Assembly (NCBI RefSeq): GCF_000002075.1
Contig: NW_004797880.1
Span: 375,941 to 439,940, forward strand
Direction: 5' to 3'
Origin: Aplysia californica
Taxonomy: Eukaryota; Mollusca; Gastropoda; Aplysiida; Aplysiidae
DNA length: 64,000 nucleotides
This document shows, in pieces, positions 10,801 through 20,638 of the stretch; positions within the stretch are counted from its first letter, which is position 1, and the number at the start of each line of letters is the position of its first letter. The notes beneath the pieces were generated by a model. The model ran no database searches. It was not told the DNA's origin and was given only the letters and a program-made list of their open reading frames with translations. Position numbers and translations under genes: made by a program.

Positions 10801-13800
10801 GAACCCTCATGCGACGGATCCAAAGAATCTTTGTAGGCATACGAGCATTTGCTGTACCTGTAAAGTTAAAAAGCAGGCATTTCAGAAACTTTTATTGTTG
10901 TGACTGGACTGAAGTAAGTGAGTGACAATAATCTTTCAATTTGCAGTCAACTCTCGTTCATTGCAAAGAACTAATCACAGCAAATTCTTCACACTGTAAG
11001 GCAACAAGCTGCCTGCCAGCATCCCCCCCTCCCCTCTTTTTGGCATATACATGATGTCAATTATATTGAACTTTACCTGCGAAGAGAGTACTTTTAGTTT
11101 TTGACTTCAAACAATAAGCTGACTATCCCTTCATACATACATGAAGTAAAAAAAACAAAAAAACAACAACCATACAGTAAAGACCTTTTGACCTTTGCCT
11201 GAATAATGACAACTAATCTCTTTCACCGTCGTGTATAATATATTTTCCAAGACGTGGGGAACAGCACAGTTCATTTTTTAGAAATTAATAAAAGAAGAAA
11301 GCACAAACATTGTAATACAGTCAAAACAGTCCGATCGACAACTTATTAAAGACAATCACACGTACAAATATCTACTTCTCATTTCTGTTTCTAAACATTA
11401 CAACGGCACTGTCCAAGACGTCAACCTGTGTAAGACAAATTACTTTCCTTCTTGACAGTGAGTGGCAATAGTGGACAAGTCCAGCTATTTAAAAAACCAA
11501 CAACACAGGTCTTTCAAGTTAGGCTATCCATCTTTGCAATGTACAACAAAATAAAACAAGAAAAGTGCAATGCAACCTACCCTTTCTCTTTCCATGGCCC
11601 ATGTGACGACCTTTGCGGCGAGCCTCAGCATTCTTGCGAACCCTGGCGCGGGAGTGTACCTTCACAGGCTTACGGATGATCAGACCATCTTTCACCAGCT
11701 TCCTGATGTTCTGACCTGCAGATGAATCATTCAGGTTTCATAAATGAACTTCTCTTTCAGCTTAAAATTAAAGTCAAACATCACTTGTAACGAATTAAAA
11801 AAGGGGCAAATCCCCCACACGACAAGAGATTTCAAGATGAAAAAGACTACTCCTAATGTAATGAGCATTGAGCATTTTTTAGAACATGGAAATGCGCAGC
11901 ATAAATGCTACATTATTATCATTATTAATCACATCCCACGAACTACATATGTTCCTGCATTACATTCAGGGGGCTTGTGCTTTCTATCAATGCCAACCCG
12001 CCTTGCGAGCGCACAAAAACTGGTCACATGTAAACTGTATAATTGTTCAAATTTTCCGAACACAACAACATTGGAGCATTATTTCAAAAGAATACCTCAA
12101 ACCCTGGTGAAACATTTCTGACATGTTTGTAATTTTCTGGTGTTTTACTGAACCGGGATATATTTTATGCAAATTAGTTGTAGTAAATACAATTCCATTT
12201 GAATTTTACTGAAAAACATTTATTAAAGATGCAAAATATGTCATTTTTCAGTTTTCAAGGACTCTTTACCCATTGAAGTTATGAAACAAACTTTGGCGTT
12301 CATTTTCTCGCTAATTTCACCATTGGAACCAGGCAACCTCACCACCTTCAATCCCAAATGTTTTGATTTCTATTTAAGACAGATGAATATTTTTTCCATT
12401 GAAAGCAAAACAAATAAGCTTTCAGATGATACCAATAACTCCACATACCCAAAAATTGACGAGTGTCCCATTTCACAGTGTCGTGACATATTATCTTAGA
12501 GGTGAGCTTCCCCAACCCAGGCTGAGAGGGATACAAAATCTCAGAAGAAAGACAGACATGCAATAAAAATTCTCCCCACACTAAATGCAATTTGGGCCTA
12601 CTATGTGCGACAGCGAACCGCTAAACTGCTACACCCTCATACTTAACTCCTAAAAATAAAACAAAACATGACTTACGTGAATTGGCGTTGGCAATTTCAT
12701 TAGTTTCATTGGGATCCAACCAAATTTTGTTTTTCCCACATTTGAGCACCTTCGAAGCGAGGCGCTTCTGAAGGCGAAGGGTACTGAAAAACATCACAAG
12801 AAACCACAATAAGAACAAGCAGTGATAATAATAATATGCTTACCAAAGGGCAGTAGCTCTGCTTCAGAATCCTGCTCTAAAAACTAGTTATGGGGCAAAA
12901 ATCAGTCTCCAAAACCCTTGATTATGTTACAAACTGCCCGCTGCAACACATAAATGAAATGTATTTTCAGATCATTTACCACAAGTCTTGAATACGTTAC
13001 AAATTTATACAAATAAACCTGGGTCGTTTCATATCATTACCCATAAGTTGTAGAAACAGAGACTTCGAACACAAAACAGGGCTAATAACAAAAAAGAATA
13101 CCAGTCTCTTAGCCTATTTTTCCTTCTTTATTTCTGACAGTTCAAAAAACATATCTGTAAGCTTAACTTCTATTTCTAACCTGAAAAAAATTTCGAAGGT
13201 ATGTCTACTAAATCTTCACAAGTGACCCTCAAGTAACACAAATCATTGAGTCTTACACGCTTCAAGATAAGCGAAAAAAAAAAAAGAAACTGGCATGAGA
13301 ACACTTGTGCATTGATGGTGGGCCAGAGAGAGAGGCATCGCCAGTGTATTGCTTGGGTAAATTTATCACACAGTAGGCCTGCACACTGTGTATAATGCAT
13401 AGTGTATAGGCTAGTGAAGCAAGGATACGCGTACGTCTGTCACATGAACTTAAGTTGGTCATGGCCTGTGACTCTGCAAAGTTAGTACATAGAGCCTGCA
13501 AGTGGTTTGTTCATGAATTGGCATTGGCATTGGCATTGATTGGGCTTTCTCTCCCCTAGATTAGTTCCTCAGAGCACAGAACTGTGTACCCATCTTTATA
13601 TACTCTTTTATTTTGTCTGTTCCGAGTGACCACTCAGCAGATTTAATTAAGTAAGTGAGCTGACAATGTCCAGGAGAAAAAACAATGCTTACAGATTGCA
13701 GCCGAAATTGTTACTGCAAAAGGTAGAGCTAGATGGGAAAAAAACTTTCAAAAAGTAAAATTTGCTGGAAGCATGGCATTCCCAACTCTAGAATGGTTTT

Positions 13801-14202
13801 GCTCAAGTGCGGCTATGTCGACCACGTGGCTAGTCTGAGCGTTAATTGATAATTAAGGTTCATTTCGTTTCTACGAGGCTAGTCTGAGCGTAAATTGATA
13901 ATTAAGGTTCATCTCGTTTTCCCGCCGTTGCCCAACTAAAGGGCGTTCTGTTCTTTATCCGAGTCTTGAGTATTTACTCCAAGCCATGAGGACACCTTTG
14001 ACCCCAGAAAGATCGACAAGCATCTACTCCCCCCCCCCCCCAACCTTTGTTCTTTGCTTAAAAATAAACAATGCTACGTCATTTCCTAAGAATCAGCAAT
14101 GCTATTTCTAAGTTGTGGGCTTTCAATGTCAAGGCTCATTTATTATCTGGGTCATTGCCTGACCTCCATATCACTCGCTTGTGTCTATGATTGAGTCTGA
14201 GT

Positions 14203-14243
<41 letters not shown>

Positions 14244-16689
14244 CCACGTCGCCGAAAGGAGAAAATTGCATCTTGTAGAAACGCGGCTACCCGCTCAATA
14301 TCATAGGACAAACCATGGCCTTCGATATGAACTGTTCCCCTGACCGTTATTGCTATTTATAAAAAGATGAATTATAATGAGGCATTGCCTCGAAGTGGAT
14401 ATCTAGATCACCAAGTTACTACACTGCGGAAACCGAGGAATGCCGAACGTTCCCTAAGTAAAAATTAAGGATTGCATTTTCCGTAGCAATTTTGTTTTCT
14501 CCTTCCGGACTTCATTGAAAACCAATGGATTCTCTATTCTCCCATAATGTTCATAGCTGCCACTCAGAAATTTCAAAAAAGAAAATTCACGTGAAGGTGT
14601 ACGTCCGATCTCCGAAGGCCGAAGTAAAACCAGTGAGATCCAGAGGCAATATATCGGAACATATAGCCTATGTTTTTGGAAGGGAAAAGTGTCATATTTG
14701 TTAACCATAGACTACTGAATTAAAATGTATTTGAAACCCCCCCCCCCACTAAAATACTAAGTTTACTTACAAGCATTTGACACAGTTTGGTGACTAAAAA
14801 TCCAGTTTTAGTTGGCAGCTGGAGTCTTATAAAAAATGTCCTTTTACTTTAAACTTGTGAATCGATGTAGAGCAGTATTGGACCAAGGAGGCAAAACCTT
14901 TGCCACTATACTGAGCGATTTCTTTATCGCACCAAACGCAAAGTGAAGCAAGCGGCTTGTTCAATTTTCTCATAAACTTTTCAAGTCGCACACCGTCTGC
15001 TTCTTTCTCATTTCAGCTCTTATTTTTGCATTCTGCATCAATCTCTCTCGAATTTCCGCTGTTTTTAATAAAAACTCGGCGCGCAACGCCCCGATGCTCC
15101 ATCGACACTGTTGCTCCTCAATAAACAATGTGTAACTAGCGCGATAGGCACAGAAGAACGGAAGTAGAAAGCTACGGGCGGACATGCGCAAGACATGTTT
15201 ACATCTCACTCCCAGTTCGGTGTTTTCTGCCCCAAAAAAACAGTATCACAATTTGAGACCAAGAGCGGTCCAGATGAGGAATGAGGAGGAAAGCAGCGGG
15301 AAAAGCTAGATGAAGCGGAGTTTCCGCTATTTGGCGGAAAAGTGGCTGCTATGAATGTTGTGCTCTCCTTCTGTCCTGCATAATATTCAGATGTTTTGGA
15401 TTTTTTTATATGAAAGTGGGGTGGCACTGTTTCCTTAAGCCGGGAGCCGCGTGTGTGACAGAGGAGCTGAATAAGTAAAAATATTCCACTCACAAATTTT
15501 ATCCTATTATTCTAGGAATCTATCACCCAGTTATCCAGGAAGATTCCATTATAGAGCATGACCTCTTACAATGTGTAAACATCAATTTCATTGGCCAGAC
15601 TAAGTGAGGCTATTCAAATATGCAAAATATAGGCCTATAACCTAGTTCAGCATGCTTCGGTAGCCGTGATGGCACAAGGCCACTCTAGATTTAGAATCTA
15701 CGATTACATTGCCATCAATTAGCCCATCTGTAGTTTGAGCAACTCTTTTTAACCCGACACTGCCAAACAAAAGAAAATTCGGAAGGACTAAGAAGCGACC
15801 ACCCCAACAAACAAAAAAGAAGAGACCTAACCCTAACCCTGGATTCTATCCCTAACCCTCTATTCTGCTGTCTCATAGTGGTCGATCGTTACGGAAGTCC
15901 TCCAAAAAATCCAGTTCCCCTAAATTTCTAGAGATCTAGATCTAAGTTGACTCCAATGTAATTCATTTTCTCCCTACTCTGTTCTAGATCTACTGGACTC
16001 ATCTGTCTGAATTGTGAATGTGAACAAGTGAACATGCCCAACAAAGTCTGCTTGAGAAAAGCATGACTCATAGTCATATTCATATTGCTAACTTATTATT
16101 TTAACATGGTTTTACTGTTTATAGCTAAGCTTTTCCTGTTCATCATCCTTTCAAAATAAAAATATGCCAATCCTCAAAACAATCATCTTATTGATATAAG
16201 CCTGATCATCATGGAAGGACCATGACTTGCCATGACAGCACACCACACAAGACAACATGACATGATGGCGGCATGGACCTCACCTCGCCATTCACGGGAC
16301 GGTAATACACACAATCTTTGAACGTCCTATTTAGGAAACATAAAAGGTCAATTCAAAATCAGTGACAAAATCTGCGAAATGTTCTTTGCTGCCTCACAGA
16401 GCCATTTTAATCATTTACTTGGCCCGACGAAATTACACTTAGCAGAGCAACGACCGTGCCGCTCAGCCCCAGGCCCAGGTATGTTTCTCATGGTTATGCA
16501 AGAACAGACGGATTGGTTTCATCGAAGGCATTGATATTAGCGGTACCGTCTCCAATACAAGCACAAATCGTTCATAGAATGTTTATTGAGTTAAAAACAA
16601 ACATTAAATAGATATATTATGCTGGCAAAATTATATAATAATCTAAAATTGAAAGATAAATTCACAAGGGAGAAGACAACAAACCTCAT
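7742..16689 (-). CDS. RPL19: 60S ribosomal protein L19 (eL19), whole gene, six coding exons
   Basis: This gene encodes eL19, a basic protein of the large ribosomal subunit that contacts rRNA and helps form an inter-subunit bridge. Coding exons in transcript order are 16689-16685, 12783-12677, 11715-11581, 10857-10749, 9791-9681 and 7856-7742. Their lengths (5, 107, 135, 109, 111 and 115) sum to 582 nt, which is 193 residues plus stop; the human protein has 196. The protein starts [12 protein letters not shown] and contains [35 protein letters not shown] and DQAEARR in the family order, with a helical Lys/Arg/Glu-rich C-terminus ending EEAKK. All junctions keep frame. All introns are GT-AG; the first donor (GTTTGT) is unusual. 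No frameshift or internal stop is present. Identity is near certain; the five-base first exon is inferred from the TOP leader, the Kozak context and the conserved ATG-AG split. Confidence 0.96.
7857..9680 (-). other. RPL19: RPL19 intron 5
   Basis: This 1.8-kb intron contains several poly-C runs (near 8530 and 9140) and no recognised transposable element. Because ribosomal protein introns often host snoRNAs I looked for C and D boxes on the minus strand. One GTGATGA occurs near 8130, but no suitably placed CTGA and closing stem was found. Confidence 0.7.
9681..9791 (-). CDS. RPL19: RPL19 coding exon 5
   Basis: It encodes [20 protein letters not shown] and onward to RSKLL. The donor is GTATGT. 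The first base completes the Leu codon (TT/G) split from exon 4. Confidence 0.96.
9838..10162 (-). mobile_element. SINE family E, near full-length, tRNA-derived
   Basis: Read on the minus strand it begins with a tRNA-like head: an A-box-like GGTCTAGTAAGTGGTTAAG and a B-box-like GTTCGAATCC about 40 bp later. A unique body follows, ending in CTGGGGTAACAATG, a TAAAGTGCATAAG segment and ATTATTATT repeats. About 325 bp. The 3' half recurs at 4825-4968. It lies inside RPL19 intron 4 in the sense orientation. Confidence 0.75.
10749..10857 (-). CDS. RPL19: RPL19 coding exon 4
   Basis: It encodes (G)[19 protein letters not shown], then a basic stretch to KKIDKHL. The acceptor is TTTACAG/GT; a second AG six bases downstream would break the frame. 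The donor is GTAAGT. Confidence 0.95.
11581..11715 (-). CDS. RPL19: RPL19 coding exon 3
   Basis: It encodes (R)[19 protein letters not shown] and onward to [11 protein letters not shown], the most conserved part of eL19. The acceptor is CTGCAG and the donor GTAGGT. Confidence 0.96.
12190..12496 (+). mobile_element. MITE family D copy, left end missing
   Basis: Aligned by eye with 30999-31352, it shares a block around CTTTGGC..TTTTCTCGCTAATTTCAC and a right end of TTGACGAGTG then GTCGTGACATAT. The left inverted repeat is absent. It lies in RPL19 intron 2, antisense to the gene. Confidence 0.7.
12502..12640 (-). mobile_element. SINE family C fragment
   Basis: On the minus strand it shows the family C body: GGGGAGAATTTTTAT, CTTTCTTCTGAGAT and TATCCCTCTCAGCCTGGGTT. 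The tRNA-like head is decayed. It directly abuts MITE D. Confidence 0.7.
12677..12783 (-). CDS. RPL19: RPL19 coding exon 2
   Basis: The acceptor is TTTTTCAG. It encodes (S)[19 protein letters not shown], then [16 protein letters not shown]. Its first base completes the Ser codon AG/T begun in exon 1. The donor is GTAAGT. Confidence 0.96.
13826..13920. repeat. tandem duplication of about 47 bp
   Basis: Two adjacent near-identical units, each beginning GGCTAGTCTGAGCG and containing TTGATAATTAAGGTTCAT. Confidence 0.9.
14204..14242. repeat. (GT)n microsatellite
   Basis: About 39 bp of uninterrupted GT inside RPL19 intron 1. Confidence 0.95.
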
Positions 16690-16717
16690 GGTGAATGTGC
16701 TACGGATAAAAAGGAAG
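16685..16717 (-). CDS. RPL19: RPL19 exon 1: 28-nt 5'UTR plus ATGAG
   Basis: On the minus strand the exon reads CTTCCTTTTTATCC, then a short leader and CACCATGAG, followed by GTTTGTTG. The cytosine at 16717 followed by a pyrimidine run is a 5' TOP start, the mTOR/LARP1-controlled signature of ribosomal protein mRNAs. CACCATG is a strong Kozak context. Ending the exon after ATGAG gives AG/T (Ser) with exon 2, and the human gene splits at the same place. The donor has +3 to +6 TTGT, which is weak. Coding part is 16689-16685. The exact start site is inferred. Confidence 0.82.
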
Positions 16718-17261
16718 TTACTCCGCTTTTGAGTGCTGAGGCTCACTTGTCTACGCAAAGCTAGTTCTCAAAAATGTGCCAAAATTATAAGTTTTGGGAA
16801 AAGAAAGACAACTGAAATATTCAAATTCAATGAATAAAGCAAATATTATTCCTCTGATTTCAATAAATAATTTACAAACGAATGATCATAATGAGTTGTA
16901 TTTATTCGCAATATACTCAAATAACCGCAAAATACCGAAAAGAAGGGTTAAAACGAAAAACGACGAGGCCCAACGGATGATAACTCTGTTCTGTGTTCTG
17001 TAGATCTAGAGGCCCCTATTGGTAATGGTTGTTGGATTTCTTCCCCTTCCAAAGAGAAGAAACTCCCGATCTAGAACTAGAAATTAATAAACGATTCCAA
17101 AAACAAATACATTGTACATGTACATGTAGTTTATTATGTATTCAGAAATTTAGAATTTATGATCCAGAAAGAATTAGGCCATTCTTTAGGAATTGGGTGT
17201 AGTGTTTAGGGTGAAAAAAAAAGGTATGGTTAGGCTAATGATTGACTATGAGCATTAAAAT
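16718..17261. promoter_or_regulatory. RPL19 upstream region and start of intergenic spacer
   Basis: DNA immediately upstream of the inferred RPL19 start. No clear TATA box sits at the usual distance; TOP promoters often lack one. Core promoter function is inferred from position only. Beyond about 16.8 kb I see no gene. Confidence 0.45.
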
Positions 17262-17362
17262 TTCTTCTTCTTCTTCTTCTTCTTCTTCTTCTTCTTCTTC
17301 TTCTTCTTCTTCTTCTTCTTCTTCTTCTTCTTCTTCTTCTTCTTCTTCTTCTTCTTCTTCTT
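17262..17362. repeat. (TTC)n trinucleotide array of about 101 bp
   Basis: A pure TTC run of about 33 units: a polypyrimidine/polypurine triplet of the GAA/TTC class, capable of triplex formation. It lies between the two head-to-head genes. Confidence 0.97.
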
Positions 17363-18565
17363 GAATAATTTCTGTTTTCTTTTAAGTTGAACGTAAGCGT
17401 GAGAAAACTAAACAGTTATAACAGCTAGTCCACTCCCTCAAAAAGGCGGGAAAACAACAGTTAATTAGGCTAATTCACGGCTAACTAGGGCTAATTCTTT
17501 GCATGTGACATGTCCTCAGAATCCCAAAACTCTCGTGCAATGACGATATTGGGCCATTAAAGTTAATTTTCAGTGAGCAATTGATAAGCTTAGCGTTCTA
17601 ACCCTCATGTTAGTATGTAAGTATGTTAGTGAAGGAACACATACATGTACACACTAATTATATATGGATGGCGGGATCTATCCATTAGACGTAGGCTGTA
17701 ATTAATTTAGTTAGTAATATAATATACTTCTGTAATGTTTAATGATATCACTTAGCGACGATCCCGCTTCAACGGCACAGAGGGCACTTATTATTTTGGT
17801 TAAAGATAGGATCTGGTTAAAATGCCATCAATGATGAATATATTGGGCTTTGAAAGTTAATTTTCAAAAAAAGATTTGACATGCGAGATCAGGTGCTTAT
17901 ATTTTGTAACTCGTTGAACTTTAACATGTTACATATAATACCCAAAATTGATTTAGGGTAATGATATTTGAAACGTGTCTTTACAAGTAAACGCCGTCCC
18001 CTTTCTGGTCTCCAATCAGTAATCGTTACTGTATGTAAAACGCCTGATATAAAACGTGCCATTAACGAATTACAAAGTGCGCCTCTGAACTTTGCATGCA
18101 CATCATAATAAAGGCCTACGTCCTGTTGTTCATAAGAAAATTGTGCACAAAAGGTAATCGTTTTGATGGACCATATAGAGAGGTTCGCGCTATAGTTTAG
18201 TGACCTCTTTCGCATTACACCCGCAAATTCGTTTTCAGAATTTAAAATGATAACCCAGGTGTTATCTAAGAAAGCAGAAAATAATTAGTTATACGTGTTT
18301 GACGTATATCATTTCAGATGCACCCTTATATTTACCCCAAGGGAATGTACATAAACGCAATTAAGCACCTATATATAGTTTGTATTTTTACAAAATGTAG
18401 TTTAATGATATTACAGGGCCTACAATTTTGTTTGGTTTGGTAATAGTACAGCGTTTTCATCTACCTGTATGAGGTCATGTGAGCGCTCGAGCTTGACATA
18501 GAATTCTTATTCTAACCAATATAAAAGACCAACAAAAATATAGGCCTACAAATTAAAGTTCAAGG
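17363..18565. other. gene-free stretch
   Basis: AT-rich spacer between RPL19 and the Argonaute gene. A 108-codon minus-strand frame (17889-18215) has no recognisable similarity or exon signals. I see nothing else. Confidence 0.6.
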
Positions 18566-19036
18566 GGCTCTCGTGACCTAGAGGTCAAGGAGTTCGCCTC
18601 AGGTCCCGAGTTCGAATCCGGATAGGCCTAGCGGCGGTAATTTTTCTTCTCTAAAATTGTCTAGTTTCACCTCCTTTCTCTAGCAATGTTTTGTCGTTGC
18701 CTTCGTCTCCACTTTCTGCCCCCACCCCTTTGCCCCCCTCCTCTGGGCTCATGACTCTTTCTGCAGCCTTTCTAGTGCTACTCCTTGGCTCTTTCTACTG
18801 CTGTCTTTCAGCCACTCCCCTGATATCTTAAGGCAGGATTTTAAAGATCTAAACATAGCATTCTCGGACAAGGCGAAAAAGCTCGGATGGAGGTCTCGTG
18901 TGCAGTTTGCGCACGTTAAATATCCCTATTGGAGGTTCAAAATCGTTAAGAGTATACTTCGCCGCCACCCGGGCAAAATTCAAAATTTCCTATCAACTGA
19001 AAATGTTGGGTGTGTCCCATGCGCTCCTATGCTGAC
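18566..19036 (+). mobile_element. SINE family A, copy 1 (tRNA-derived)
   Basis: It begins GGGGCTCTCG with an A-box-like TGACCTAGAGGTCAAGG and a B-box GAGTTCGAATCC about 30 bp later, the internal pol III promoter layout of a tRNA. The body has CTCGGACAAGGCGAAAAAG, GGTCTCGTGTGCA, CACCCGGGCAAAATTC and AAAATTTCCTATCAACTGAA blocks. It ends in a GTGTGTCCCATGCGCTC segment. It is directly followed by copy 2. Confidence 0.85.
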
Positions 19037-19043
19037 CTTAAAT

Positions 19044-19503
19044 GGGGGCTCTCGTTGTCTTGAGGCTTGAGGTTAAGGTGTTCACCTGGCTCATTTAATG
19101 GCTCTGGGTTCGAATCCGGGTAGCAACGGAAACATGTTCTTTCTAAAATTGTCTCCTTTCGCCTTCTTTCCTTTTCTCTTGCACTAGATTCTATTCTGTC
19201 GTCAGCTTTCGTCTTCACTTTCTCTCCCCCCACCCCCTCACATCCTGTGCCCCCCTCCACTGGGCTAGCTCCTGACTCTTTCTGAAACCTTTCTACAATG
19301 GCGAAAAGACTCAGTGGTCACGTGTGCAAGTTGTGAACGTAAATATCCCTTTGGTGGTCCATACTCGATAAGAGTTGGCTTCGGCCTCCACCCAGGCAAA
19401 ATTCAAAATTTCCAAACAATTGAAAATGTGAAGTGTGTCCCGCGAGCTCATCTATGACCTTATGCAGTAGTGAGCGCTTTAAAACACTTATATACCCCCC
19501 CCC
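19044..19503 (+). mobile_element. SINE family A, copy 2
   Basis: Same head (GGGGGCTCTCG, B-box GGGTTCGAATCCGGG) and same body as copy 1, in tandem with it. The tail reads GCTCATCTATGACCTTATGC then a TTTAAAACACTTATA segment and a poly-C run. The tail matches the 3' end of family B. Minus-strand frame 19027-19260 is a reading of this element. Confidence 0.85.
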
Positions 19504-20329
19504 TGTTCTATGTCAAAGCAAAAGGTGCTGTTACCCCCCCCTCCCCCCTTATTTATTTCTGCTGCCCTTGCACGCCCTTCTCACATTGCCGGACCAAGTA
19601 AATAAAGCATCGAAGCGAAAATAACAAATTGGGCATCAGGCCCTCAAATTTACCGTACACAGATTTGGACACAATCGTTTTACCAAATCGCTATTAATTA
19701 CATGTAATAAGATTTCTCCCTTAAACTGTATTACTTGTACACAGTATCATAATAATTGCGTTATTTTTTTAAAAAGTTGTTGTTTGTGTCGACTGCCCCC
19801 CCCCCCCCCTTCCCCCTCCAGCAGGACCATAGACCTATTATATTTTTCTCTACGACTGTGCAATGAATAGACATACCGAAGTGCGGGCTTGTCTATTAAT
19901 ATGGTGAATGGGAAATTTTCAAAAAATGATTGTGATGAGCCTTTTACCCGATGTTTATTTTAAAAACAATATTTAAAAAAAATAGTGCTAAAACTGCAAA
20001 CGTTAACCGTAGGGCCTTTGGTCTACACGCGCTTAGCGCTACTTAAGCGCTTTCAATAGAACCCTGCGTATCCCAAAATCAACAGGACGGAGTTATACGT
20101 TTTAGAAAGAAATTGGTAGGCATTTTACATAACAACGGCAGCAACTTTCCGCCCCGTTGGCTCAAAGCAATTTTAAGCGCGCTCTGACGACAAAAGTTTT
20201 AGCTTTGATAAACCAAACATTTCTGCGTTTCTACATGAATTTCTTAATGATTCCCACTCATTAATTAATTAATCAGATCTAGATCTACATGTTCTTATCC
20301 ATTGAACAAATGTTCTTTTCAACATGGTA

Positions 20330-20619
20330 CCACCGCGATAGGATTCAGGCCCAGGCTAGCCTAGCCTAGGCTACGCAGTGCAAGCTCGGCTTTCTTGCCA
20401 GCCAAGGCTTGGCCCAGGCCCGCCGAGGCTATTCGCCCAGGGAGCGTTACCCAGAAGACACTGCGTGCGTGACCCACATTTGAACAGCGAGTCCAGAGAG
20501 GAAGTAGCCAAAGACATGAATCAAAATGGCGTAAGGCTCCAGTTGGATACCCTTTGTCATTGATAGCGAACGTTTAATTCCAATTTTCTGTGATTTCGGT
20601 GACCAGGAAACCAATTTCA
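20330..20619 (+). promoter_or_regulatory. AGO1: inferred Argonaute promoter / 5'UTR region with upstream ORFs
   Basis: A GC-richer stretch (about 20340-20480) precedes the inferred Argonaute start codon at 20620. An in-frame stop lies at 20575-20577, so 20620 is the first possible in-frame AUG. If transcription starts upstream of 20378, a 61-codon upstream ORF (20378-20563) and a three-codon one (ATGGCGTAA near 20525) precede the main start and could damp translation. The transcript start is not determinable from sequence alone. Confidence 0.4.
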
Positions 20620-20638
20620 ATGTTTCCTATGCAACCAG
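20620..20638 (+). CDS. AGO1: Argonaute coding exon 1 (inferred start)
   Basis: It encodes MFPMQP plus one base, then the donor GTATGC. Joined to exon 2 it reads [16 protein letters not shown], resembling the MYPVGQ-type starts I recall for invertebrate AGO1. It was chosen because its phase fits exon 2, an in-frame stop lies just upstream, and no other ATG-donor combination in 16.8-24.9 kb fits. The exon is too short for homology, so this is inference. Confidence 0.7.

Larger units (their letters stand above)
12784..16684 (-). other. RPL19: RPL19 intron 1
   Basis: This 3.9-kb intron holds a 47-bp tandem duplication (13826-13920), a (GT)n run (14204-14242), several poly-C runs and a small CCCTAA patch near 15827. 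No other gene is recognised. A pyrimidine-rich patch near 15150-15165 on the minus strand superficially resembles a second TOP start but has no suitable ATG and donor. Confidence 0.7.

Noticed and set aside
18566-19130. Possible tRNA genes (B-box GTTCGAATCC)
   Set aside because: Acceptor stems do not close, and the heads continue into a repeated body shared by several copies, so they are SINEs.
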